From the NCBI GenBank assembly GCA_002296285.1, contig DBHX01000008.1:1-20908 (forward strand): 20,908 nt of DNA, in the 5' to 3' direction. Origin of the DNA: a bacterium UBP8_UBA817. Its GTDB lineage: Bacteria; Margulisbacteria; Marinamargulisbacteria; UBA817. This document shows positions 1-7,507 of the stretch, in pieces (the stretch's first letter is position 1; every line of letters starts with the position of its first letter). Under the pieces are notes generated by a model that ran no database searches, was not told the origin of the DNA, and was given only the letters and a program-made list of their open reading frames with translations. The translations under genes and the position numbers were made by a program.

Positions 1-302
1 ACTTAGCAAAAGAATTTGATATTGAACATTTATTATCCAAATGGCCAAAAACATTGTCTGGAGGGGAGTGTCAACGCGTTGCCATTTGCCGCGCACTCAT
101 CTGCCAACCCAAACTTATTTTAGCCGATGAACCGACTGGAAATTTAGATGTAACCAACCGTAATATTGTGATGGATTTCTTAAAGAAACTAACAAAAACA
201 AATGAAATAAGCATTATTATTGCCACGCATGATCAAGAGCTTCATTCATATGCCGACACCTCGTGGTCACTCGTAAATGGGCAATTATCACAAGTAACAT
301 GA
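1..302 (+). CDS. ABC transporter ATP-binding protein (C-terminal part, cut by window start)
   Basis: The open frame starts at base 3 and runs in from outside the window. The visible ~99 residues carry the ABC signature LSGGE followed by QRVAICRAL, the Walker B strand LILADEP, the D-loop region GNLD and the H-loop ATHD. The sequence resembles the LolD/MacB/FtsE subfamily that pairs with FtsX-type permeases; Walker A lies upstream of the window. It hydrolyses ATP on the cytoplasmic face to drive the permease encoded next. Its TGA stop (300-302) overlaps the permease ATG (299-301) as ATGA, so the two are translationally coupled. ATPase assignment is certain; the substrate is unknown. Confidence 0.95.
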   Translation, partial: LAKEFDIEHLLSKWPKTLSGGECQRVAICRALICQPKLILADEPTGNLDVTNRNIVMDFLKKLTKTNEISIIIATHDQELHSYADTSWSLVNGQLSQVT

Positions 303-2746
303 CGCTACTGCTTACGGCTATTTTTCGAGATTATAAACAGTATTGGCTTAAGATTTTATGTACAATTATAGGGGTTATCATCAGTTTATCTTTATTTATA
401 GTTATTGAATTATTTAGCTATTTATTTCAAGTCCCATCCATTGAAGCGTCATTAAACGTTCCCTATTCCCATAAACTGGTTCATAATCATGGAAAGATTA
501 CTCAACATGACATTCATAATTTAAGTCAACACCCACTACTTAATCGCTACATTCCTTACAGTGATATTTATGATTATTTTAACCATCCAGACATACAATC
601 TGATGTGCTTGTTAGGGGAACTGACCGATTTCAACTAACGGCTATTTTATCAGATACGTATTTAAATAATGAAAAAACAACCGAAATTGATATTTCTCCT
701 TTTGACTTAAATGAAACCTTCTTGATTTCAAAATCTTGCAAAACAGGCTCAAAAATAACAATGATTAGTCATTTAATTCAAAAACCCATACAAGCAATTT
801 GTATTCAGTTTGATATATCTCAACCGGTTTTATTAATGGATATTGCACTTTTCCAGTCACTATATTCGACCAATAATTCTGTAGATTCCATGTTATTTTC
901 TTTGACTCAATCAGAGGCGTCCCAAGTAAAATCCATACTTGAAAATCAATTAACAAACTTTTCTTTAATTGCGCTTAAAAAAGAACAAGAGCAACAAAGC
1001 AAGTGGGTCAACTCACTAACATATAATTTAAAATTCCTGGCGTTTATATCGCTAATCGTCAGTACTTGTCTAATGATCCAATTTTTTCGATTCCTTGCAA
1101 AACAAAGAGCCTTCATGTTTACACAACTGTTTCAACTGGGAGTTTCCACACGTATTATAAAAAAAATATTTATTGCAGAAGTTGGCATTATTGCTTTATT
1201 TTCCAATGTATCGGCTTTAATTATTGCCTATTTCATCGCTATTTATAGCCTTGATTTATTTAACCAAATCATTACCATGTTCTACTTCAAATTATCGAGT
1301 ACTAAACTGGTAATGCATTGGTCAATTATTCTAAAATCTATTTTAGCTAGTTTTGGGTCATTTGTTTTTGCTTATATTGGTTACTTTTATGGCAAAGCAT
1401 TTGGGCATCACATCCGTCCAATCATAAAGATTGGTTTTGTGAGTTTATTCTTTATCTCTTTTGGCATTGGCACTATATTTTACTATCCCAGCCGGTGGCT
1501 GGTTATTTTTAGTGCCATTGCAATGATTTCAGGCTTCTTTGGTTTATGTGTGTCAAGCATTTCGTTTATTGGCCATGCGCTCAGACGTATTAAGTCCCAA
1601 CGATTCGTCGCTTTTAAAATGTGCCGAGATACACTTCTAAATGACCCACTAAGTTATGGCGCTATTGTTTTTGTAATTTCTTTATCCGCAGGACTGATCA
1701 TTAGTATGAGTATCTTTGTTAGTAGTTTTTCAAACACCGTCAAATCATGGTTAGACACCGTTACGTTTCATGATATTTACATTCAACATCCAGCCAATAC
1801 TATTCAAAACCCAATGACATTGCCGTCTGAATCCATCGCATTGATTCACCAATTAACCTCTGGGGATGTTAAAATCAGCACCCTATATCGAGTCCCTTTT
1901 ATTTATAATGGGTACCCAACACAAATTGTTTTTAGATCCAATATTCATGATCCTGCCTACAGCCGATTTATCTTTAAAGAAATCCTTAATGGGCCGTTTG
2001 ATTTGTATGATGTGGTTATTTCAGAACCATTTGCAATAAAACATCAGTTGCAACTTGGTGAATATATTCAACTAAATGGCATTGTTAAAAATAAACTTCG
2101 AATCATTGGAATTGCATATGACTTTGTGAGTGAATTTGGACAAATCATTGCCGATAATAATCTTATACGTTCCAGTCAGTCCAAATCACTTTTACATGGC
2201 GTTGCAATTAAAGCATCAACCGCAACGGTTCTTCCATCTCTTATCCCAGAATTATCTCAGATGAGTGGAATTAATTTTGCTACCCGTGACAGCATTATTG
2301 ATGAATCAATGACCATATTTAATGATACGTTTTCATTTACTTGGTTTGTTGTATTTTTAACTGGTTGCATTGCCATTTTCTCACTGATCAATTTATTAAC
2401 CATTGTTTGTATTAACCGAAAAAATGAGATTGCCCAATTATGGCATATTGGATTTAATACCAACCGTTTAACTGGCATCATCCTTGCACAGGTAACCATT
2501 ATCGGAATATTGTCATCTCTTATTTCAATTGCCATTGGTGGATGCTTTTATATTTTAATTGTCTATGGCATTCAATTACCGACGTTTAATTGGTCTATAT
2601 TTCTACATATACCATGGAAATTATTCATCTTTACCCCCATCATAACCCTTGCTTTATGCTTAATTATTGGCACACTATTTATGAAAATAATTGGGCATGA
2701 ACTCGGAAAAGGACGCGTCAATGAATCGATTCGCACTACTAATTAG
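299..2746 (+). CDS. FtsX/MacB-type ABC transporter permease
   Basis: About 815 residues. I chose ATG 299 because it forms an ATGA overlap with the ATPase and begins at the cytoplasmic/TM1 segment (MTLLLTAIF); the frame is open 36 bases further upstream. Hydrophobic segments lie near residues 13-35, at about 245-380 and 390-430, at 465-490, and three close to the C-terminus. Large soluble domains follow TM1 and the central block, giving the duplicated FtsX layout of long LolC/AttF-like permeases. Known FtsX permeases use ATP to move lipids, lipoproteins or peptides or to transmit force rather than form a simple pore. The stop lies inside the next gene, which starts at 2721. Substrate unknown. 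Confidence 0.9.
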   Translation: MTLLLTAIFRDYKQYWLKILCTIIGVIISLSLFIVIELFSYLFQVPSIEASLNVPYSHKLVHNHGKITQHDIHNLSQHPLLNRYIPYSDIYDYFNHPDIQSDVLVRGTDRFQLTAILSDTYLNNEKTTEIDISPFDLNETFLISKSCKTGSKITMISHLIQKPIQAICIQFDISQPVLLMDIALFQSLYSTNNSVDSMLFSLTQSEASQVKSILENQLTNFSLIALKKEQEQQSKWVNSLTYNLKFLAFISLIVSTCLMIQFFRFLAKQRAFMFTQLFQLGVSTRIIKKIFIAEVGIIALFSNVSALIIAYFIAIYSLDLFNQIITMFYFKLSSTKLVMHWSIILKSILASFGSFVFAYIGYFYGKAFGHHIRPIIKIGFVSLFFISFGIGTIFYYPSRWLVIFSAIAMISGFFGLCVSSISFIGHALRRIKSQRFVAFKMCRDTLLNDPLSYGAIVFVISLSAGLIISMSIFVSSFSNTVKSWLDTVTFHDIYIQHPANTIQNPMTLPSESIALIHQLTSGDVKISTLYRVPFIYNGYPTQIVFRSNIHDPAYSRFIFKEILNGPFDLYDVVISEPFAIKHQLQLGEYIQLNGIVKNKLRIIGIAYDFVSEFGQIIADNNLIRSSQSKSLLHGVAIKASTATVLPSLIPELSQMSGINFATRDSIIDESMTIFNDTFSFTWFVVFLTGCIAIFSLINLLTIVCINRKNEIAQLWHIGFNTNRLTGIILAQVTIIGILSSLISIAIGGCFYILIVYGIQLPTFNWSIFLHIPWKLFIFTPIITLALCLIIGTLFMKIIGHELGKGRVNESIRTTN

Positions 2747-3734
2747 CATCCTACTGCTCTGCATTCCTTCGTTTGCTTGGAATTGGACGTTTCCAAAAGA
2801 CCACGGCATGCACCCAACATTTGATTCTGAGTGGGTCTATGTAACCGGTCATTTAACGGACGAAACAGGCACACTGCATGGCTTTCAGGTCACGTTTTTT
2901 AGACATCAACTTACACAAATCCCAGATAGCACATCTCCGTGGAATAGCCCGCATTTGTATACCGCCCATTTTGCATTCACGAATGGGGATACGGGTGCGT
3001 TTAATCATTATGAAACCATGGGCCGAGAACACCCTTCAACAGCTTATGGTCAACGAAACCATCTGAACGTATTCATTAAAGATTGGAAGATCGAAATGAA
3101 TGGTCATAAAATGGCCATTGATATCCATACCAATGATGGGCATTTTACGTTATTTTTAGCACCAACCAAGCCCATCGTTTTCCATGGTGACAACGGAAAA
3201 AGCTATAAAAGCAGCCAGAAAAATTATTCTTACTATTATTCAATGCCCCGACTTGAAGGCCATGGCACTTATACCTCCGGTTCCAATACATATGCATTTA
3301 CTTCTGCCAGTGCTTGGATGGACCGGGAGTTTTTTAATAACCTGCTGGATTCAAAACAAATTGGCTGGGATTGGTTTTCACTGCAGTTGGATTCTGGTGA
3401 GGATATTATGGTATTCCAAGTGCGATCAAATGATGGAAGCATCTATAAAAGTGGCACCTACATTGCAAAGGACGGAACGACTCAATCACTTAACAGCAAG
3501 GATATTGAACTCATCCCAATTGACTATTGGGTGAGTGACAAAAGCCAACACCGTTACCCCATTGAATGGCAAATCAATCTAGTGTCACTTAATAAATCAT
3601 TTACTGTTTCCGCGCGGTTTCAAAATCAAGAATTATTTAATTCGGTCCCTTTCCCATTTTTTTATTGGGAAGGGCAAAGCCTTGTGAGTGGCTCAGAGTC
3701 TGGCAGGGCCTACCTGGAAATGGTGGGGTATTAA
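2721..3734 (+). CDS. AttH/CrtC-like secreted lipocalin-like protein (carotenoid 1,2-hydratase fold)
   Basis: About 337 residues. I start at ATG 2721, not the in-frame ATG at 2691, because an AGGA ribosome site lies just upstream and the protein then opens with a classic signal peptide (MNRFALLISILLLCIPSFA) cleaved before WNW. Family hallmarks include FPKDHGMHPTFDSEWVYVTG, FQVTFFRH, the AHFAFTN segment, YYSMPRLEGHGT, SASAWMDREF and WDWFSLQL. In the Agrobacterium attEFGH arrangement an AttH protein follows an ATPase and FtsX permeases, the same order as here, so it is probably the periplasmic or surface partner of this exporter. Hydratase activity is not implied. The gene ends convergent with, and 4 bases overlapping, the reconstructed dioxygenase gene. 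Confidence 0.9.
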   Translation: MNRFALLISILLLCIPSFAWNWTFPKDHGMHPTFDSEWVYVTGHLTDETGTLHGFQVTFFRHQLTQIPDSTSPWNSPHLYTAHFAFTNGDTGAFNHYETMGREHPSTAYGQRNHLNVFIKDWKIEMNGHKMAIDIHTNDGHFTLFLAPTKPIVFHGDNGKSYKSSQKNYSYYYSMPRLEGHGTYTSGSNTYAFTSASAWMDREFFNNLLDSKQIGWDWFSLQLDSGEDIMVFQVRSNDGSIYKSGTYIAKDGTTQSLNSKDIELIPIDYWVSDKSQHRYPIEWQINLVSLNKSFTVSARFQNQELFNSVPFPFFYWEGQSLVSGSESGRAYLEMVGY

Positions 3735-3910
3735 TCTTTTGGTCGCAATGGAACTTTCAAATATGACTGCCCATTATCCTCTGGTTTTGGGAGGTGTCCG
3801 GCATCAATATTAACTTGCAAACTTTGAAGTAATAGTCGCGGGGACTTCAAGCTAGCATCTCGCTCATCGCGAAATTTCACGAATGCTTCTTTGGATGTTG
3901 CGCCCGATCA
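3731..3910 (-). pseudogene. Severed C-terminal tail of the MBL-fold dioxygenase
   Basis: Directly after the TGA, and in the same frame, 58 codons read SGATSKEAFVKFRDERDAS, then SPRLLLQSLQVNIDAGHLP, then PEDNGQSYLKVPLRPKD and TAA. This is the characteristic end of Blh-family proteins (EEFV..R..RD..L..PRL.LPS.QVN..AG..P..EDNG..YLK.P). With the TGA read as a residue the protein would have 287 residues, about the normal family length. Related proteins often have a small hydrophobic residue at the TGA position, so TTA (Leu) to TGA is a simple explanation. The restored gene ends exactly against attH with a 4-base convergent overlap, which supports the reconstruction. Confidence 0.85.
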
Positions 3911-4594
3911 TTGTGGGTTTTTCTCCTTTTCTAGACCAATGGTTGATTCATACATAACATCCCGTCCGTTGGGCCTGTAATCATGCGCTACAAATACTTT
4001 TGTATCATCGGGCAATGTGTATAATCGATTGGTCACGGAATCATATAAAGCCTCTGAGCTCCCACCTGGAAAATCACAACGTCCCGTACCATAGTCATGC
4101 ATAAACAGTGCATCGCCTGTAAATACCGTGGAGTCGTTGATATAGTAAGATGAACATGCGGGCGTGTGCCCAGGTGTGTAAAGCACCTTAATTCGTAATG
4201 CACCGGCGTTAATCATGGACTCATCATCAAACAGCGCATCAAATTGAATTCCATTCTCATTAAAGTCTTTAAAATTATAAATGTGCTTAAATTTCGACTG
4301 TACTTTTTTGATATTAGCACCAATCCCAACCTTTGGCTGTCCGATCAACGGCTTTAGAAATTGCGAACCCGATAAATGATCGGCATGGGCATGGGTTTCT
4401 AGGATATAATGAACCCGCAACCCATGGTGATTAACAACATCCACGAGTTTTTGAACAGAATTTAAATCATACTTTGAACTGGCCGGATCATAATCTAACA
4501 CAGGGTCAATGACCACCGCATCTTTTGTAACCTCATCATAGACGACATACGACAACGTCGATGTATCCTCGTCAAAATATGCGTTAACTTTCAT
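3908..4594 (-). CDS. Persulfide-dioxygenase-type MBL-fold hydrolase (Blh/ETHE1-like), truncated by an in-frame TGA
   Basis: 228 residues from an ATG with an AGGAGG site 6 bases upstream. The metallo-beta-lactamase fold is clear: HAHADH at 68-73, further metal ligands H143 (TPGHT), D161 (TGDALF) and H204 (VAHDY). This matches the Blh/persulfide dioxygenase group, which oxidises glutathione or low-molecular-weight persulfide to sulfite with mononuclear iron. The frame stops at TGA 3908-3910 after EKEKNPQ, yet the same frame continues with the family's C-terminal tail to TAA 3731-3733 (separate entry). The core metal site is intact; the lost tail is conserved in the family, so activity is doubtful. 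It is last in the minus-strand operon after rhodanese and TauE. Confidence 0.88.
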   Translation of the reverse strand: MKVNAYFDEDTSTLSYVVYDEVTKDAVVIDPVLDYDPASSKYDLNSVQKLVDVVNHHGLRVHYILETHAHADHLSGSQFLKPLIGQPKVGIGANIKKVQSKFKHIYNFKDFNENGIQFDALFDDESMINAGALRIKVLYTPGHTPACSSYYINDSTVFTGDALFMHDYGTGRCDFPGGSSEALYDSVTNRLYTLPDDTKVFVAHDYRPNGRDVMYESTIGLEKEKNPQ

Positions 4595-4603
4595 ATAAAC
4601 CTC

Positions 4604-5159
4604 CTAATGAAATATTAAAATATTGATGCCAACAATGAATACCAAATAGGCAAATGCCTTGCGTAACCATGTGATAGATACTTTCTGATTAAGCTGGACA
4701 CCAATAACACTTCCAATAATAGTGACCATTGTAAATCCCATCAAAAACCACCCATCCATTGCAATGGATAGTTGAATATCTCCTAAAAACCCAATGAGTG
4801 ATTTTATCGAAATAATCAGCAATGATGTTGCGATGGCTTCTCGCATTGAAATTCCCACCAACAATGGTACCCAAACTAAGTTGATCAGGCATGGGTTGCA
4901 ACACATACCGGCGAGACAGTATCACACCAATGGTGGATGGAATGGCGAATAGTGCCCCCACCCGCCAGTTTAATTGTCGCCTGTAACGAAATGCCGCAAT
5001 GGCACTGGTGATTCCAACCACAAACAATGAGTACCCCGTTGCCAATGCCGCTGGAACTTTAAATAAATAGACCAATATGGGAACGGTTAAAATGGATCCG
5101 CCGCCTCCCAATAATCCCAACACCATGCCCATACCCATCGCTAAAACAAAACCGATCAT
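4604..5159 (-). pseudogene. TauE/SafE-family sulfite exporter, internally deleted and frameshifted
   Basis: The first ~95 codons from ATG 5159 encode a normal TauE/SafE N-terminus: LGLLGGGGSILTVPILVY, LATGYSLFVVG, then IPSTIGVILSRRYVLQPMPD. Around 4875-4885 homology jumps to another frame that encodes the family's C-terminal half: VPLLVGI, REAIATSLLIISIKSLIGFL, ending at TAG 4604-4606. The middle of the protein, including the second glycine-rich repeat expected before VPLL and roughly 75 residues in total by family length, is missing, and the deletion is not a multiple of three. The family has 7-8 membrane segments in about 250 residues and exports sulfite or related anions; this copy cannot make a complete transporter. 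TAG is followed at once by the dioxygenase ribosome site. Confidence 0.85.
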
Positions 5160-5652
5160 GCGTTATTCCAAGGAAGCACTCCCAACACTTTTTCATATAA
5201 CAATGGCCCGACACCCCCGCATAAAATAATCCCAACCCGACAAACCCACTCAAATATATTACCTTAGGGCTCACTAAAAAATGCAACGCTACCCCACTTA
5301 AAATCATAAGTCCAACAACAATCATGACTTGACGCATCATTGGCATGACCGGTTTTGATTTTCCTGAAATATGCAACCTGCTCTTAACCCAAGACACCAT
5401 GCCCCCCTCAACATTGGTGAGATTATCGATTCCCTTGGATATCATGTCTCGAATCACCATGGCACTTCGGTTCCCTGAATTGCAGATCACATGAACATGT
5501 TGTTTTTTAAATAGATCCTCATGATCATGCACCACTTCTGTTGGAATATTAATAACCCCTGGAATATGCGACCGCTTAAACTCCTCCATTGTTCGAACAT
5601 CAATCACCATTACACCTTCTTGACTTAACGCTTTATTTAAATCATTCACCAA
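5156..5652 (-). CDS. Membrane-anchored rhodanese (YgaP-like), frameshifted near its 3' end
   Basis: Residues 1-90 form a rhodanese domain with VIDVRTMEEF, SHIPGVINIP and the active-site loop CNSGNRS (C57). Two membrane segments of the DUF2892/YgaP type follow (about 107-127 and 130-150). It would transfer sulfane sulfur at the membrane. In the raw frame the coding runs on to 5059 through tauE with non-family sequence. If the five-A run read at 5193-5189 had one more A, the protein would end KKVLGVLPWNNA, the expected PWN terminus, at TGA 5156-5158, overlapping the tauE ATG as ATGA. The start is also doubtful: TTG 5652 or GTG 5649 are in frame, while ATG 5663 beside an AGGA site needs one extra A in the adjoining A-tract. 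Either true mutations or homopolymer sequencing errors. Confidence 0.8.
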
Positions 5653-5681
5653 ATTTTTTTCATTTTTTCCTGCACAAATAT

Positions 5682-5709
5682 ACTATACCCCATATGGTAT
5701 ATAAGTAAA
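5682..5709 (-). promoter_or_regulatory. Promoter of the rhodanese-tauE-dioxygenase operon
   Basis: On the minus strand TTTACT (5709-5704) and TATAGT (5687-5682) are separated by 16 bases, a good sigma70-like pair. The palindrome described in the next entry fills the spacer, so a bound repressor would block polymerase directly. Predicted from sequence only. Confidence 0.55.
5684..5701. promoter_or_regulatory. Palindromic operator, probable CsoR/CstR-type site
   Basis: The 18-base sequence TATACCCCATATGGTATA has perfect 6-base arms (TATACC/GGTATA) around CCATAT. CsoR/CstR-family operators typically have the form ATACCCC...GGGTAT or similar. It sits between a divergent CsoR-family gene and the sulfur operon and overlaps the operon promoter, so it is the obvious site for the adjacent repressor. 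Confidence 0.65.
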
Positions 5710-5711
5710 CA

Positions 5712-5740
5712 TTGACTTCCCTTTTTTTTGACCATAGGAT
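5712..5740 (+). promoter_or_regulatory. Possible promoter of the CsoR/CstR-family gene
   Basis: TTGACT (5712-5717) and TAGGAT (5735-5740) are spaced by 17 bases, and the -10-like hexamer ends 6 bases before ATG 5747. That geometry would start the message at the start codon (leaderless). The AGGA inside the hexamer could instead be a ribosome site for a longer transcript; the sequence cannot decide. Confidence 0.4.
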
Positions 5741-5746
5741 TATCAT

Positions 5747-6007
5747 ATGAGCTCAACAGATTTAATTCATCGACTCAGTCGGATCATTGGTCAACTTGAA
5801 GGCTTAAAAAAAAACATTCAATCCAATGCTGATCACGATTGTTTGGCCACCATTCAACAATTAAAAGCCAGTATTAATGGTTTAAAAAAATTCGGCGAAA
5901 CCTATGTAAAAGAGCACATGAAGGAATGCGTTCAACAAAATAGTAAATCTAAAGAAGACATGGAGACCATGTTATCCGACATTATTTCGGGTGCGTTTTC
6001 TCTTTGA
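5747..6007 (+). CDS. CsoR/CstR-family (DUF156) thiol or metal-sensing repressor
   Basis: 86 residues, the normal family size, all-helical with the N-terminal LIHRLSRIIGQLEGLKK helix typical of DUF156. The sensing positions are C32, H57 and C61 (DHDC; EHMKEC). CsoR copper sensors use Cys-His-Cys and CstR persulfide sensors use the two cysteines, so residues alone do not separate them. Its divergence from a rhodanese/TauE/persulfide-dioxygenase operon, as in the staphylococcal cst system, argues for persulfide sensing (inference). It probably represses the operon through the palindrome at 5684-5701. Its TGA stop lies in the same frame as the photolyase, with no other stop between, so TGA must terminate here. 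Confidence 0.88.
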   Translation: MSSTDLIHRLSRIIGQLEGLKKNIQSNADHDCLATIQQLKASINGLKKFGETYVKEHMKECVQQNSKSKEDMETMLSDIISGAFSL

Positions 6008-6043
6008 TTTAGTTTTTCAATCAATGAACGATACCATTCAACT

Positions 6044-7507
6044 ATGAACATTGTGTGGTTTAAGCGTGATTTAAGAATTGTAGATCAGCCCGCACTTGCT
6101 ATGGCCATTAACCATGGCCCAATTATTCCATTGGTGATTATCGAACCTGAATTATGGGAACAACCCGATTTAAGTTATCGGCACTTTAAATTTTACAGAG
6201 ACTGCCTAAAAAGCTTGCAAACCCAATTGGCTGATCATGGGTATGATCTTCATATTGAGATTGGGGACGCACGGTCTGTTTTATCAAATTACCATGAAAA
6301 ACTGCGCTTTACTCAGTTATTTAGTACGCAAGAGACTTGGAATGGATGGACATACGAACGTGACAAAACCATCCATGATTTTTGTAAAGCAAACAGGATT
6401 ACATGGCATGAACCGACCCAGAATGGTGTGATCCGTCGATTAAAAAATCGAGATGGATGGGCCAAACATTGGCAAGATTTCATGAATCAACCATACCCAA
6501 ACATAAAAAATAAATCACCCATACCACCCTCTGGAATTATCCCAAATGCGAAAGACATTGGCCACCCAATCGATGACAATTTAGATATACAAGAAGGGGG
6601 AACTCAACAAGCCAATAATCTCCTTCACAGCTTCTTGTTTACACGAGGAAAACCCTACACTAAGGCCATGTCATCACCGGTAAGCGCCTTTGATGCATGC
6701 TCGAGGTTGTCTGCGCACATTGCATTCGGTAGTATTTCAATACGAGAAGTCACCCAAAAAACACACCAACGGTATGACGAACTTAAAGCACTTCCTAAAA
6801 CACCTGATGTCAAACTATGGAAAAGTGCCATGCGATCATTCTTGGGCCGACTGCATTGGCATTGTCACTTTATTCAGAAACTGGAAGATGACCCCAGCAT
6901 GGAATTTCAATCATTGCACTCAATGTACCGGCCATTGGATGACGCACCACTGGAACCATCACTCTATGAGCATTGGAAAAACGGGAGCACGGGGTTTCCA
7001 TTGGTGGATGCATGCATGCGTGCTCTACACCAAACAGGGTGGCTTAATTTTAGAATGAGGGCCATGGTGATGAGTATTGCCACGCACCATTTGGGACTCC
7101 CATGGCGCCCTTGTGCCCTATACCTAGCGACTCAGTTTACGGATTATGAACCCGGAATTCATTACAGTCAGTGTCAAATGCAAGCTGGTCGTACAGGGAT
7201 CAATACCATACGCATCTATAATCCTATCAAACAAAGCATGGACCAAGACCCAGATGGAATATTTATTCGCCGATGGGTTCCTGAGTTAAGAAATGTGCCA
7301 TCAAGTGGGGTTCATCAACCTTGGCATTATGGACACAAACAACCCATCGTTGATGAAAAACTCGCCCGTGAGCAAGCCTCCAAACGATTATACAGCGTTC
7401 GAAAACAGCCCTATTTTAGAGATGAAGCCAGTAACATTGTAAAAAAACACGGGTCACGTCGCCGTATAAAAAAAGCGCCAAATCAATTAAAATTAAATTT
7501 AGAATGA
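6044..7507 (+). CDS. Photolyase/cryptochrome family flavoprotein
   Basis: 487 residues. The N-terminal alpha/beta photolyase domain starts NIVWFKRDLRIVDQPAL. The C-terminal FAD domain has FTRGKPYTKAMSSPVSAF, RLSAHIAFGSISIREV, FLGRLHWHCHF, TGFPLVDACMRALHQTGWLN, RMRAMVMSIATHHL, NTIRIYNPIKQS, DPDGIFIRRWVPEL and a basic tail with KHGSRRR. The NTIRIYNP form belongs to a subgroup distinct from classical CPD photolyases: the usual WQW stretch in the FAD domain reads CQM here. The family repairs UV-induced pyrimidine dimers with light or acts as a light sensor. It lies 36 bases after the repressor, with TACCAT 6 bases before ATG, and its TGA overlaps the next ATG. Repair versus signalling is undecided. 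Confidence 0.92.
   Translation: MNIVWFKRDLRIVDQPALAMAINHGPIIPLVIIEPELWEQPDLSYRHFKFYRDCLKSLQTQLADHGYDLHIEIGDARSVLSNYHEKLRFTQLFSTQETWNGWTYERDKTIHDFCKANRITWHEPTQNGVIRRLKNRDGWAKHWQDFMNQPYPNIKNKSPIPPSGIIPNAKDIGHPIDDNLDIQEGGTQQANNLLHSFLFTRGKPYTKAMSSPVSAFDACSRLSAHIAFGSISIREVTQKTHQRYDELKALPKTPDVKLWKSAMRSFLGRLHWHCHFIQKLEDDPSMEFQSLHSMYRPLDDAPLEPSLYEHWKNGSTGFPLVDACMRALHQTGWLNFRMRAMVMSIATHHLGLPWRPCALYLATQFTDYEPGIHYSQCQMQAGRTGINTIRIYNPIKQSMDQDPDGIFIRRWVPELRNVPSSGVHQPWHYGHKQPIVDEKLAREQASKRLYSVRKQPYFRDEASNIVKKHGSRRRIKKAPNQLKLNLE

Noticed and set aside
3905..3913. Selenocysteine at the dioxygenase TGA
   Set aside because: The position is a tail residue, not catalytic. I see no convincing bacterial SECIS-like hairpin right after it, and a simple nonsense change explains it.
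5059..5155. Genuine long C-terminus of the rhodanese (raw frame to 5059)
   Set aside because: It is tauE coding sequence read in another frame, and the family ends at PWN just before the tauE ATG.
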